The notes under the pieces were generated by a model. That model saw only the letters and a list, made by a program, of their open reading frames with translations, had not been told where the DNA came from and did no database searches. 56,625 bases of DNA, taken from Rubrivivax sp. (GTDB lineage: Bacteria; Pseudomonadota; Gammaproteobacteria; Burkholderiales; Burkholderiaceae_C). Location of the stretch: the NCBI GenBank assembly GCA_027491255.1, contig JAIXWM010000042.1:1-56625 (forward strand), written 5' to 3'. Below are positions 39,810 to 47,763 of the stretch, in pieces (position 1 is the first letter of the stretch; the number at the start of each line of letters is the position of its first letter). The position numbers were made by a program, and so were the translations under genes.

Positions 39810-40227
39810 ATGTCCGTCCGATCTGTGAACCTGTTGTGGCGGAATCAGGAACTTGAACCCTGTCGTCCAGCCTGCCCCGTGCCGAGGGGTCGAGGAGCGC
39901 CATCCGCCGGCGCCAGATGGGCCACCGGCGCAGAAGGCGTCCACAACCCCGGCAACCCGTCTCCCGGGCACCTCGACACACTGCGACGAACTTGAAGATA
40001 GCCGGTAGCCCGAGAAAAAACTAACCAAAGCCAACTCTCGCGTTCAATTGCGTTGAAAATGGCATTTCAAATAAAGTGTTTCAGACGATGCGGCTCGAGC
40101 CAACCTGCCGCCATAGCTCACTTCTGTGGCGTGTGGCACGGCGTGCATCGCAGGCCCCTGCCGAGGGGTGTCCCCACGCGCGTTCGAGCACCGGCGGCGC
40201 TCGGGGTCGGTTCTGGTAGTCCTGCCT
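39810..40227. promoter_or_regulatory. Divergent intergenic region: giant gene / two-component system
   Basis: This is 418 bp between the giant gene start and the preferred histidine kinase start. An AT-richer patch at 40011-40085 stands out. For the plus strand, TTGCGT (40048) with an 18-nt spacer to TAAAGT (about 40072-40077) is a weak sigma-70-like pair. For the minus strand, TTGAAC with a 17-nt spacer to TTAGTT in the same patch is another weak candidate. The ribosome site before ATG 39809 (GGACGGACAT) is poor. No gene is supported inside this region. Confidence 0.5.
40043..40070. promoter_or_regulatory. Overlapping inverted repeats, candidate operator
   Basis: TTGAAA (40053-40058) and TTTCAA (40065-40070) form a perfect 6-bp inverted repeat with a 6-nt spacer. 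TTCAA (40043-40047) and TTGAA (40053-40057) form an overlapping second one. Both lie in the divergent promoter patch, where a response regulator could act on both transcription units. Binding by the neighbouring regulator is inference. Confidence 0.4.
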
Positions 40228-42219
40228 ATGCTGCCTGTCTTCTCCAGGGTTGCGGGGCATCGCGCTTGGTGTGCCGTTTTGTTCTGGCTGGTGCTGACGA
40301 TCGCCGCCACGTTGGGGCTCGGGGGATGCTCTGGCGGTACAGACAGCGTCTCCGGACCGCCCGGCATCGTTGCCGAGCAGGGTTGGTGGATCGACCGCGG
40401 CGGCCGGGCCGAGCTTGCCGACGTCCAGCAGATCTCTGAGTGGACCCCGTTCTCCGGCCTGACGACCTTCGGCTTCGGGCCGGAGCCGATCTGGTTCAAG
40501 TTCAGGCTCGAAGGCTTGAGCGAGCAGGCGCCGCCGCTGTGGATCATGCGGGTGCTTCCTGCCTATCTGGACGAACTGACATTCCACGACCCCGCTTCGG
40601 GACGCGTCTTGAATGCGGGTCGTTCGGTCCGCCCCGAGGGTGAGATGGTCTCTTCGATCAACCCCTCCTTCCCGGTGCCCGCGATGTCGCAGGCACGTGA
40701 CATCTACGTCCGGCTGAACTCCGTCACGACGCGATTGGTGCTCATCGACGTCCTGCCGTATGGGGAGGCGGCCTACCTCAACCGGCTGCAGGAGTGGCTG
40801 TTTGCCGCCTTGATCGCGTTGTCTGCGATCTCGGTGCTCTGGGCGCTGACCGAATGGGTCATCTCCCGGGAGAGCGTCGTCGGCTTGTTCGCCATCAAGC
40901 AGTTGATCGCGACCGCCTGGGGCGTCGTGGCCGCCGGCTTCGCCCGCACCTTGGCTGGGCAGCAATTGCCGGACGGCGCGCTGACCGCCGCGCAGTCGTC
41001 GCTCCTGCCCCTGACGATCGCCGCCGGCATCGCCTTCGTCGCCGCGCTGCTGAACAGCTATGGCCCGCGCCGGATCTGGATCCGGCTGCTCTTCGGCCTG
41101 GTCGCCAGCTTCGTGCTGCTGCCCGTGCTGCAGTTCTTCGACCTGACGCGTGAAGCTCGGATGGTCGCGAACTTCTGCCTGCCCCTGGTGTTCCTGTGCC
41201 TGTTCATGACCCTGGCCAGCGTGATCCGCAGGCGAAGCGATCAGCATGTGCCGCGGCCCCTGCTGATCTTCTACCTCTGTGCCTACAGCCTGCTGCTGTC
41301 GGTCCCCGCGTTGATCAATCTTGGCGCTCTGGAGGGTCTGCTGGTGGCGGCGAGACCCTTGGAGCCGCCGGCCGCGGGACTGGCGGCCGTGCCCATCTCG
41401 CCATGGGAAGTCCTTGCGGTGTACGCCTCCCTCATCAGCCTGATGCTCGACGGCTTCGTGATGCGGATCCTGCTGATGCGTCGCGCGTACGCACAGAAGC
41501 AAGCCCAGCGGGCGACCGAGCTCGAACTGCAACGCAGCGAGGAAGAGTCGAAAGCGCGCCGACGGGTCAGCGAGGAGCAGAGCCGGCTCTTCGCGATGCT
41601 CGCGCACGAGATGAAGACCCCGCTCGCCACGCTGCGCATGTGGGTCCACGCCGGCTCCGCCGGGCGCCCCGCCATGGAGCGCGCGATCTCGGACATGAAC
41701 CTGATCATCGAGCGTTGCGTGCACACCGGGCAACTCACGGAGCAGGGTTTGCAGCCCATAGCGCAGGCGGGAGACGCGCTCGAGCAGACGAAAGCAGGTA
41801 TCGAGGCCTCGCGCGACCCGGGGCGCTTCGAGCTGCGAGGCTCCGATGGCGCGGCTCCGATCCTGGCCGACATGCAGATGCTGTCGATCGTGCTGGGCAA
41901 CCTGTTCGACAACGCCGCCAAGTACAGTGCGCCGCTGAGCCCGATCCAGGTGCTCGTGAGGGCGCAGGCCCGCGACCGGCACCCCGGCTGGTCCTGGCAG
42001 ATCAGCAATGTCCCGGGACCGGCGGGCATGCCCGAGCCCGCGAGGCTGTTCGAGAAGTACTACAGAAGCCCTGGTGCGCGGCACCAGTCGGGTTCGGGGT
42101 TGGGTCTGTTCCTGGTGCGTGGCCTTCTCGACCTGATGGGCGGTACGATTCATTTCGATGCGCGAAACGGGCGGGCCGTGTTCGATGTCTGGCTCCCGGC
42201 GACGCCCGAGCAACTTTAG
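40228..42219 (+). CDS. 7TMR-DISM sensor histidine kinase
   Basis: The predicted 663-residue membrane kinase has a hydrophobic N-terminus ending in a lipobox-like LGGC (Cys34). A 7TMR-DISMED2-type extracellular domain follows (about 45-170, WWIDRGG, then PIWFKFRLEG). Seven hydrophobic segments lie between about 185 and 430. A short Glu/Arg-rich linker leads to the H-box FAMLAHEMKTPLATLR (His460), the N-box NLFDNAAKYS (558-567) and the G-box SGSGLGLFLVRG (from 621). All residues needed for autophosphorylation and ATP binding appear present. The frame is open back to 40126, but ATG 40228 puts a clean signal segment first, so I prefer it. The gene is divergent from the giant gene and 73 nt upstream of the response regulator. 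In DISM proteins the extracellular domain is thought to bind carbohydrate-like ligands; the actual signal is unknown. Confidence 0.88.
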   Translation: MLPVFSRVAGHRAWCAVLFWLVLTIAATLGLGGCSGGTDSVSGPPGIVAEQGWWIDRGGRAELADVQQISEWTPFSGLTTFGFGPEPIWFKFRLEGLSEQAPPLWIMRVLPAYLDELTFHDPASGRVLNAGRSVRPEGEMVSSINPSFPVPAMSQARDIYVRLNSVTTRLVLIDVLPYGEAAYLNRLQEWLFAALIALSAISVLWALTEWVISRESVVGLFAIKQLIATAWGVVAAGFARTLAGQQLPDGALTAAQSSLLPLTIAAGIAFVAALLNSYGPRRIWIRLLFGLVASFVLLPVLQFFDLTREARMVANFCLPLVFLCLFMTLASVIRRRSDQHVPRPLLIFYLCAYSLLLSVPALINLGALEGLLVAARPLEPPAAGLAAVPISPWEVLAVYASLISLMLDGFVMRILLMRRAYAQKQAQRATELELQRSEEESKARRRVSEEQSRLFAMLAHEMKTPLATLRMWVHAGSAGRPAMERAISDMNLIIERCVHTGQLTEQGLQPIAQAGDALEQTKAGIEASRDPGRFELRGSDGAAPILADMQMLSIVLGNLFDNAAKYSAPLSPIQVLVRAQARDRHPGWSWQISNVPGPAGMPEPARLFEKYYRSPGARHQSGSGLGLFLVRGLLDLMGGTIHFDARNGRAVFDVWLPATPEQL

Positions 42220-42292
42220 AAGCTGTCGGCTGTCGTGCGGAGTTCAGCGCACCGTCTGTCCACCCCGTGCGGGACTGCCGCGCCCCTGTCCC

Positions 42293-42988
42293 ATGCAGAA
42301 GATCGCCCTCAAGATCCTGGTCGTCGAAGACAGCGATGCGCTGCGCGAAGCCACCGTCGCGTTCCTGCAGAGCCACGGCCACTACGTGCGCAGCGTCGCA
42401 TCGGCTGAAGAAGTCAACGACGTCGAGGGCAGCTTCGTGCCCGACCTCTACATCATCGACCTCATCCTGCCCGCCGAAGACGGTGTCAGCCTGACGAGAC
42501 GGCTGCGTGCGACGCATCCGAGCGTCGGCATCGTCATCACAACCGCCCTGTCGCGAATCGGCGACAAGGTGCTCGGCTACCGCAGCGGCGCCGATCTCTA
42601 CCTCACCAAGCCGCTCGACCCGGAGGAACTGATCGCGAGCCTCGAATCGCTGGCCGCCCGCTTGCACAGCACGCCCAGCATGTCGGACGCGCTGACGCTC
42701 CAGGTGTCGAACATGAGGCTCTGCGGGCCGGGCGGCGAGGTCCCGCTCAGCGCTGGCGAGGCGACGGTTCTCAGCGCATTGGCGCGCGCACCCGGACGCT
42801 CGCTCGAGCGCTGGCAACTCGCCGAGGTCATCGGCGGCGAGGGCCAGAACCTGCCGTCGGCGGCCACCCTGGAAATGCGCATCACGCGCCTGCGCAAGAA
42901 GCTCACCGCAGCCGGCGCGCCGCCGCCCGGCATCAAGGCGATTCACAAGGTGGGCTACACCTTGTGCGCGCCGCTGCTGCTCACCTGA
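42293..42988 (+). CDS. OmpR-family response regulator
   Basis: This is a 231-residue regulator. The receiver domain (about 6-125) has the acidic pair Glu12-Asp13, phosphoacceptor Asp56 in IIDLILP, Thr83 and Lys106 in LTKP. The C-terminal winged-helix domain (about 130-229) contains LSAGEATVLSALA and ends with the typical TRLRKKL...IKAIHKVGYTL segment. I chose ATG 42293 because the receiver begins right after it; upstream in-frame codons overlap the kinase gene and look non-coding. It follows the kinase on the same strand and very likely forms a two-component pair with it. The candidate target is the divergent giant gene and/or its own promoter. The DNA-binding domain looks intact. Confidence 0.9.
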   Translation: MQKIALKILVVEDSDALREATVAFLQSHGHYVRSVASAEEVNDVEGSFVPDLYIIDLILPAEDGVSLTRRLRATHPSVGIVITTALSRIGDKVLGYRSGADLYLTKPLDPEELIASLESLAARLHSTPSMSDALTLQVSNMRLCGPGGEVPLSAGEATVLSALARAPGRSLERWQLAEVIGGEGQNLPSAATLEMRITRLRKKLTAAGAPPPGIKAIHKVGYTLCAPLLLT

Positions 42989-42992
42989 GCGT

Positions 42993-43012
42993 GCGGGCCC
43001 ATCAAGGCCCGC
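42993..43012 (+). terminator. GC hairpin after the response regulator
   Basis: GCGGGCC (42993-42999) and GGCCCGC (43006-43012) form a perfect 7-bp stem with a 6-nt loop, starting 4 nt after the stop codon. There is no T-tract, so it is at best a weak intrinsic or 3'-end-stabilising structure. The remaining 43013-43259 holds no gene I can support. Confidence 0.4.
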
Positions 43013-43259
43013 GGGCAGATCGGACTTCCGCCGGCGAGCAACAGCCCAGGCCGGAGGCGTAGGTGCCAGCCATGAACCAGCCCTTCAGCGCCGATGGCGC
43101 CGATGGGGCCGACAGCCTCGGCCGGGCCCTGGGCGGCGACCGGAACGCCCTGCGGGAGAGCCGCACCAGGTGTCCTCTTGACCCGCGCTGGTCTGCCGCT
43201 CCGATAAAGACCGGCTGATGTTCATGATCTTGATGAAGAAGTATTGAATCACTGGACCC

Positions 43260-44156
43260 GTGTTCGACTACGCCGCACTCTCCGCCTTGGCCGCCGTTAT
43301 CCTGGAAGGCAGTTTCGAGCGAGCCGCTCAGGCCTTGTGCGTCACGCCATCGCCGGTGTCGCAACGCATCCGCGCGCTGTAGGAACGGGTGGGCTGCGCC
43401 CTGGTGGTGCGCAGTCAGCCGTGTCAGGCCACGGACACCGGCCGGCGCTTGTGCCAACACGTGGACCGCGTGTGCTGGCTGGAGCAGGAACTGCGAGGCA
43501 CGCTGCCCTCACTCGCTCCCGACGGCCCGGCCCGCGTGACGCTGCCAATCGCCGTCAACGCCGACAGCCTGGCCACCTGGTTGGCGCCTGCCGTGGCCGC
43601 CATTGCAGCCGACGCGTCCGTGCTGGTGGAACTGACGGTGGACGATCAGGACCACACCGCCGACTGGCTGCGCCGCGGCGTGGTGCTGGCCGCCGTGACC
43701 GGCACGGTACGCCCGCCAGCGGGCTTCGACAGTCGGCCCTTGGGCGTGATGCGACACCGCGCGGCCACCAGCCCGGCCTACGTGGTCCGCTACTTTTCCG
43801 GGGGCGTCGCCGCGGCCAGCCTGGAGCGTGCGCCCAGCCTGGTCTTCAACGCGAAGGACGACCTCCAGGCGCGCTGGGTGCGGCGCCTGTGTCAGCAGGA
43901 CGTGCCCTTGCCCCGACACACCTTGCCCAGCGCCCATGCCTTCGTGGCCGCAGCCTTGGCGGGCATGGGCTGGGGCCTGCACCCGCAGGCGCTGATTGCC
44001 GAGCACCTGCAAAGCGCAGCCCTGGTCGAACTGGTGCCCGATACGCCGCTGGGCGTGCCGCTGCATTGGCAGCACGCGCGCGCTGCGTCAGGGTTCATCG
44101 AAGGCTTGACCACCGAGGTCCTGGTCCCCGCTGATCGCGGACTGCTGCCAGGCTGA
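43260..44156 (+). pseudogene. argP: ArgP-like LysR regulator broken by a nonsense codon
   Basis: The frame from GTG 43260 to the stop at 44156 encodes an almost complete LysR regulator of the ArgP/IciA type. The N-terminal helix-turn-helix ([22 protein letters not shown]) and the effector-domain hallmark VNADSLATWL match ArgP, which controls lysine/arginine export genes. The only visible lesion is an in-frame TAG at 43380-43382 (codon 41), where the family normally has Glu; GAG to TAG is a single change. Downstream of it the frame is intact for 258 codons with normal codon use, so the mutation looks recent. Restart at ATG 43389 would give 255 residues without the DNA-binding domain. Sequencing error or amber suppression are the alternatives. 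No intact lysE/argO partner is next to it. Confidence 0.82.
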
Positions 44157-44250
44157 GGCCACGATGGCACCGGCACCCACGGCGCACCAGACCCCCATGC
44201 CCCGGGACCCACCCGCACGCCGCAGCCAGCCCGCGCCGGCCCGGCCCGTG

Positions 44251-45192
44251 TCAGCCCGCGCGCAGGCGCCTGAGGATCTCTTGATGCGCGCCGCCGTACC
44301 CTGCCGAGGGCTGCAAGTGGTCACCAAGCTGCGCACGCAGGCGCGGCAAGGCGTGGAACGGCACCTGCGGGGCGATGTGGTGCTCGGCGTGGTAGTTCAT
44401 GTTCCAGGCCAGGAAGCGCCAGGGCGCGGCGACATCGACCGTGCGGGTGTTGCGCAAGGGGTCGGGCTCGGTGGCGCAGCCCACGTGCTCGGTCATGCGG
44501 ATCCAGCGCATGACCGGCTGGCCCAGCAGCAGCGGCAGCAGCCAATGCCACCACAGCGCATCGACGCCCAGCGCCAGGGCTGCGGCCGCCGCGAGGTAGA
44601 CCGCCGCCATGACACGCGCCTCGACGACGAGCCGGGAGCGGGCCGCCACCGGCGTGAACGCGAGTTCCTCGCCGTTCAGGCGCCCGAGCGCGCGCCGGGC
44701 GATGCCCGACAGCCCGCTCCACCAGTAGGGCAGACCGCTCAGGTAGGACAGGTACTCCCACAGCGAGCGCGGCATCGGGATGCGCTCCGGGTCCTCGCCG
44801 ACGAGGTTGGTGCGCGCATGGTGCTCGGTGTGCTCGTAGCGGAAGTGGACCTGCGGCACGATGATCAGCAGGCCGCACAGCCAGGCCACCAGCGCGTTCG
44901 GGCGGCGCGCGCGGAAGGCGGAAAAGTGCGCGCACTCGTGCTGGGGCGCAAACAGGTGCACCATCACGACACCGGTCAGGAAGGCCGCAGGCCAGACCCA
45001 GGGCGTGCCGAGCGCGGCGTGGACGGCCCACTCGCCCAGGCCCAGGAGCGCCAGATGCGCCCCCAGGCGCCGCGTCGCATCGCCGTCGTTGCGCGCCAGC
45101 AGCGCCATCATCTGCGCGCGCGGCAGCAATTCGGCACGCGACTGGCGCGCGGCATCACGAGGGTCGATAGGCGGGGCGTCTGGAGCTTGCAT
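44251..45192 (-). CDS. Membrane di-iron fatty acid desaturase/hydroxylase family protein
   Basis: This is a 313-residue integral membrane protein with the three histidine boxes of the desaturase/hydroxylase superfamily: HECAH (85-89), HTEHH (121-125) and HAEHH (268-272) followed by IAPQVPFHALP. Hydrophobic segments lie around 45-80, 100-115 and 195-225. Members use a di-iron centre to desaturate, hydroxylate or otherwise oxidise C-H bonds. The short third-box loop and lack of a fused cytochrome b5 fit a small bacterial hydroxylase-like member as well as a lipid desaturase. It is divergent from the ABC permease/sox operon, with start codons 128 bp apart, and convergent with the broken argP gene. 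Shared control with the operon is plausible but inferred. No ferredoxin or reductase partner is visible. Confidence 0.85.
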   Translation of the reverse strand: MQAPDAPPIDPRDAARQSRAELLPRAQMMALLARNDGDATRRLGAHLALLGLGEWAVHAALGTPWVWPAAFLTGVVMVHLFAPQHECAHFSAFRARRPNALVAWLCGLLIIVPQVHFRYEHTEHHARTNLVGEDPERIPMPRSLWEYLSYLSGLPYWWSGLSGIARRALGRLNGEELAFTPVAARSRLVVEARVMAAVYLAAAAALALGVDALWWHWLLPLLLGQPVMRWIRMTEHVGCATEPDPLRNTRTVDVAAPWRFLAWNMNYHAEHHIAPQVPFHALPRLRAQLGDHLQPSAGYGGAHQEILRRLRAG

Positions 45193-45320
45193 GCGGTGGC
45201 GCTTCAGGTGTGGGCGCGCATCGGGCGCGAGGTCGCGGCGGATCGGCAGCGCTCCCAGGGCAGATCCTGATGGCAGCCGGCAAAACGAGCACCTATCATC
45301 CTACGTTGACTCTTACGCCC

Positions 45321-46142
45321 ATGTCGATACCCGCAGCCAGCGCCGCGCGGCGCCCGAAACCCGTTGCCTGGCACCGCGCCTGGTGGTTCGAGTCCCTGCT
45401 GTTCGCCGCCTTCGCGCTCGCCGCGGTGGCCTTCATCGTCCAGGGCGCCCAGGGCATGGGCTACCAATGGAAGTGGGACCAGGTTCCGCGCTACCTGGTG
45501 CGCGTGATCGACGGCGAGATCATCTGGGGCGCGCTCACCAAGGGCCTGTTCGTCACGCTGGACATCGCCTGGCAGGCGGGGCTGCTGGCCCTGCTGATCG
45601 GCCTGGTCACGGCGGTGCTGCGCTTGTCGAACACGATCGTCGGCTCGGCCATCGCCTGGATCTACATCGAGGTCGTGCGCAACACGCCGATCCTGGTGCA
45701 GATGCTCATCATCTATTTCATCGTCGCGGCCATCCTGGGCATCCCGCGCATGGGCGCCGGGGTGCTGTGCCTGGCCCTGTACGAAGGCGCCTTCGCCGCC
45801 GAGATCATCCGCGGGGCGATCATCGCGGTGCGCCGCGGCCAGTGGGAAGCCGGGCGTAGCCTGGGTTTCTCGGAGTTCAACCTGTACCGCGATATCGTGC
45901 TGCCGCAGGCCGTGCCGCTGATGCTGCCGCCGCTGGGCGGCGTGCTGGTCAACCTCGTCAAGCACTCCGCCATCGTGAGCGTGATCGCCGTCTTCGACCT
46001 GACCACGCAGGCGCGCAACGTCGTCTCCGACACCTTCATGGCCTTCGAGATCTGGCTCACGACGGCAGCGATCTACCTCGTCATCACGATCACGCTGTCC
46101 TTGATCGTGAGCGGACTCGAGCACCGCTACCGCAGGCGCTGA
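45321..46142 (+). CDS. Polar amino-acid ABC transporter permease (first)
   Basis: This 273-residue HisM/GlnP-type permease has a hydrophobic segment near 25-45 and several more from about 75 on. The ABC-ATPase contact (EAA) loop reads YEGAFAAEIIRGAI, then GQWEAGRSLGFS and LPQA. The start ATG 45321 gives a normal N-terminus; in-frame codons upstream lie in the divergent promoter region. It opens the operon, 40 nt before soxB, but its binding protein, partner permease and ATPase lie 5-7 kb downstream beyond the oxidase genes. A TATCAT box at 45294-45299 could be a -10 element, with no convincing -35. Its likely role is to form a heterodimeric membrane channel with the second permease. Confidence 0.88.
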   Translation: MSIPAASAARRPKPVAWHRAWWFESLLFAAFALAAVAFIVQGAQGMGYQWKWDQVPRYLVRVIDGEIIWGALTKGLFVTLDIAWQAGLLALLIGLVTAVLRLSNTIVGSAIAWIYIEVVRNTPILVQMLIIYFIVAAILGIPRMGAGVLCLALYEGAFAAEIIRGAIIAVRRGQWEAGRSLGFSEFNLYRDIVLPQAVPLMLPPLGGVLVNLVKHSAIVSVIAVFDLTTQARNVVSDTFMAFEIWLTTAAIYLVITITLSLIVSGLEHRYRRR

Positions 46143-46182
46143 CGCCCCCCCGCCCGAGCACCAGGCCCCACCGCACCTGCCG

Positions 46183-47433
46183 ATGCAGCGATATTCCCTG
46201 TTCTCGCTGGCCCGCCATGCGCTCACCCGGCACCGCCACTGGCAGCCGGCCTGGCGCACGCCCGCCCTGCGCGAGCGCTACGAGGTCGTCATCATCGGCG
46301 CCGGCGGGCACGGCCTGGCAGCGGCGCACTACCTCGCGCGCGAGCACGGCATCACCGACGTGGCCGTGCTCGAGCGCGGCTGGCTGGGCGGCGGCAACAT
46401 CGCGCGCAACACGGTCACGATCCGCTCGAACTACCTGCGCGACGAGAGCATCCCGTTCTACGTCAAGTCGGTCGCGCTGTTCGAGGGCCTCACGCGCGAG
46501 CTGAACATCAATCTGATGTATTCCAAGCGCACGATGATCGACGTGGTGCAGACCTCGCCGAAGCTGCGCGAGATCCGCCGCCGCATGCTCAACGGCGCGC
46601 TGCACGGATCCACCTACGAGCCCATCAGCGTGGACGAACTGCGCCGTCGCATCCCACCGCTGACCGGCGGCGGCCCGGATTCGAGGCTGCCCATCATGGC
46701 CGGCATGGTGCACACCGACGCCGCGGTGTGCCGCCACGACGCCGTGGCCTGGGGCTACGCGCGCTCGGCCGACTCGATGGGGGTGGAAATCCACCAGAAC
46801 ACGCCGGTGCTGTCGCTGCTGCGCGGCGCAGACGGCCGCATCGCCGGCGTCCAGACGCCGCGCGGCACGGTGCGGGCGAACAAGGTCGCGGTCGTCGTCT
46901 CGGGCCACACGACCACGCTGACCGACACCATCGGCCTGCGCCTGCCCCTGAAGACGATCAACCTGGCCGCCTACGTGTCCGAGCCGGTCAAGCCGCTGGT
47001 CGACGTGATCGTCAACTGCCCCGACATCGGCGTCTACCTCAGCCAGTCCGACCGCGGCGAGCTGATCATCGGCGGCGCCCCCGACCCTGGCCAGTCCTTC
47101 CGGCGCGACGTCAAGCAGAGCGTGTTCGAAGACTCGGTGGCGGCAATGCTCGAGCTCTTCCCCTCGTTCCGCCGCCTGAAGATGATGCGACAGTGGGGCG
47201 GCACGCTGGACATCGCGCACGACGCCACGCCCATCGTCTCGGCCACGCCGGTGGGCGGGCTCTACGTCTCGGCGGGCTGGTGGGGCGGCTTCAAGGCGGT
47301 GCCCGCCGGCGGCTGGACGCTCGCACACCTGATCGCCCATGACGCCCCGCACCCGCTGATCGAGCCCTTCTCGCTCGACCGCTTCCGCCACCTCGACTAC
47401 GTGATGGAGTCGGGCACGACGACCGCGCGCTGA
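46183..47433 (+). CDS. soxB: Sarcosine oxidase-type beta subunit
   Basis: This is a 416-residue FAD-dependent oxidoreductase subunit. The dinucleotide fold is at VVIIGAGGHGLAAAHYL (35-51). The beta-subunit hallmark RHDAVAWGYAR (184-194) contains His185, which corresponds to the residue carrying covalent FMN in characterised heterotetrameric sarcosine oxidases. The C-terminal part has the conserved WGGTLDIAHDATPI and GWWGGFKAVPAGG segments. This subunit holds the site where the N-methyl or N-alkyl amine is oxidised. It lies 45 nt upstream of soxD in the usual order B-D-A-G. Substrates of this family include sarcosine and other N-substituted amino acids, so true sarcosine specificity is not proven. 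Confidence 0.92.
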   Translation: MQRYSLFSLARHALTRHRHWQPAWRTPALRERYEVVIIGAGGHGLAAAHYLAREHGITDVAVLERGWLGGGNIARNTVTIRSNYLRDESIPFYVKSVALFEGLTRELNINLMYSKRTMIDVVQTSPKLREIRRRMLNGALHGSTYEPISVDELRRRIPPLTGGGPDSRLPIMAGMVHTDAAVCRHDAVAWGYARSADSMGVEIHQNTPVLSLLRGADGRIAGVQTPRGTVRANKVAVVVSGHTTTLTDTIGLRLPLKTINLAAYVSEPVKPLVDVIVNCPDIGVYLSQSDRGELIIGGAPDPGQSFRRDVKQSVFEDSVAAMLELFPSFRRLKMMRQWGGTLDIAHDATPIVSATPVGGLYVSAGWWGGFKAVPAGGWTLAHLIAHDAPHPLIEPFSLDRFRHLDYVMESGTTTAR

Positions 47434-47478
47434 CAGCCTGAGAGCCCGAGAGGTCGAGAACCCTTCCGTCCCGCCAAG

Positions 47479-47763
47479 ATGCTGCTGATCCCCTGCCCCC
47501 ACTGCGGCGAGCGCAACGAGTCCGAGTTCGTCAACGGCGGGCCCGTGCGCGCGCCGCGCCCTGCCGATCCGGGCGCGCTGGACGCAGCCGCCTGGGTGGA
47601 CTGGCTCACGGTGGTCCCCAACCCGATGGGCCCGGTGCGGGAAAAATGGTGGCACAAGCTCGGCTGTGGCACCTGGTTCGCCGTCACCCGCGACACGGTC
47701 ACGCACCAGGTCGTTCGCGACGACGGGCCGCTGACGTCTTCAGCGGAGGCCGGCCGTGGCTGA
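47479..47763 (+). CDS. soxD: Sarcosine oxidase-type delta subunit
   Basis: This is a 94-residue small subunit. The zinc-ligand pattern of SoxD is present: Cys6 and Cys9 in CPHCGER, and His59 and Cys63 in WWHKLGCGTWF. The length is normal for the family. Its 3' end overlaps the GTG start of soxA by 8 nt, which indicates translational coupling. The subunit is structural, sitting beside alpha in the heterotetramer. Confidence 0.93.
   Translation: MLLIPCPHCGERNESEFVNGGPVRAPRPADPGALDAAAWVDWLTVVPNPMGPVREKWWHKLGCGTWFAVTRDTVTHQVVRDDGPLTSSAEAGRG

Noticed and set aside
1..39809. CRISPR or other noncoding repeat array
   Set aside because: All repeats seen keep the codon phase of the minus frame and vary at third positions, as protein-coding repeats do.
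40081..42213. A 710-codon minus-strand open frame opposite the histidine kinase
   Set aside because: The plus-strand kinase has all catalytic boxes and seven membrane segments; the minus product is compositionally odd and featureless.
43002..43073. Short minus-strand frame (MAGTYASGLG...) upstream of the broken argP, considered as a remnant of divergent lysE/argO
   Set aside because: The position fits the usual argP-lysE arrangement, but only about ten residues look similar and the following sequence shows no exporter-like hydrophobicity; chance is as likely.
43389..44156. Intact 255-residue gene starting at ATG 43389
   Set aside because: The upstream frame back to 43260 encodes the expected helix-turn-helix with family residues, so the region is better described as one gene with a nonsense codon.
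46090..47706. A 538-codon minus-strand open frame
   Set aside because: Antisense shadow of soxB and soxD.
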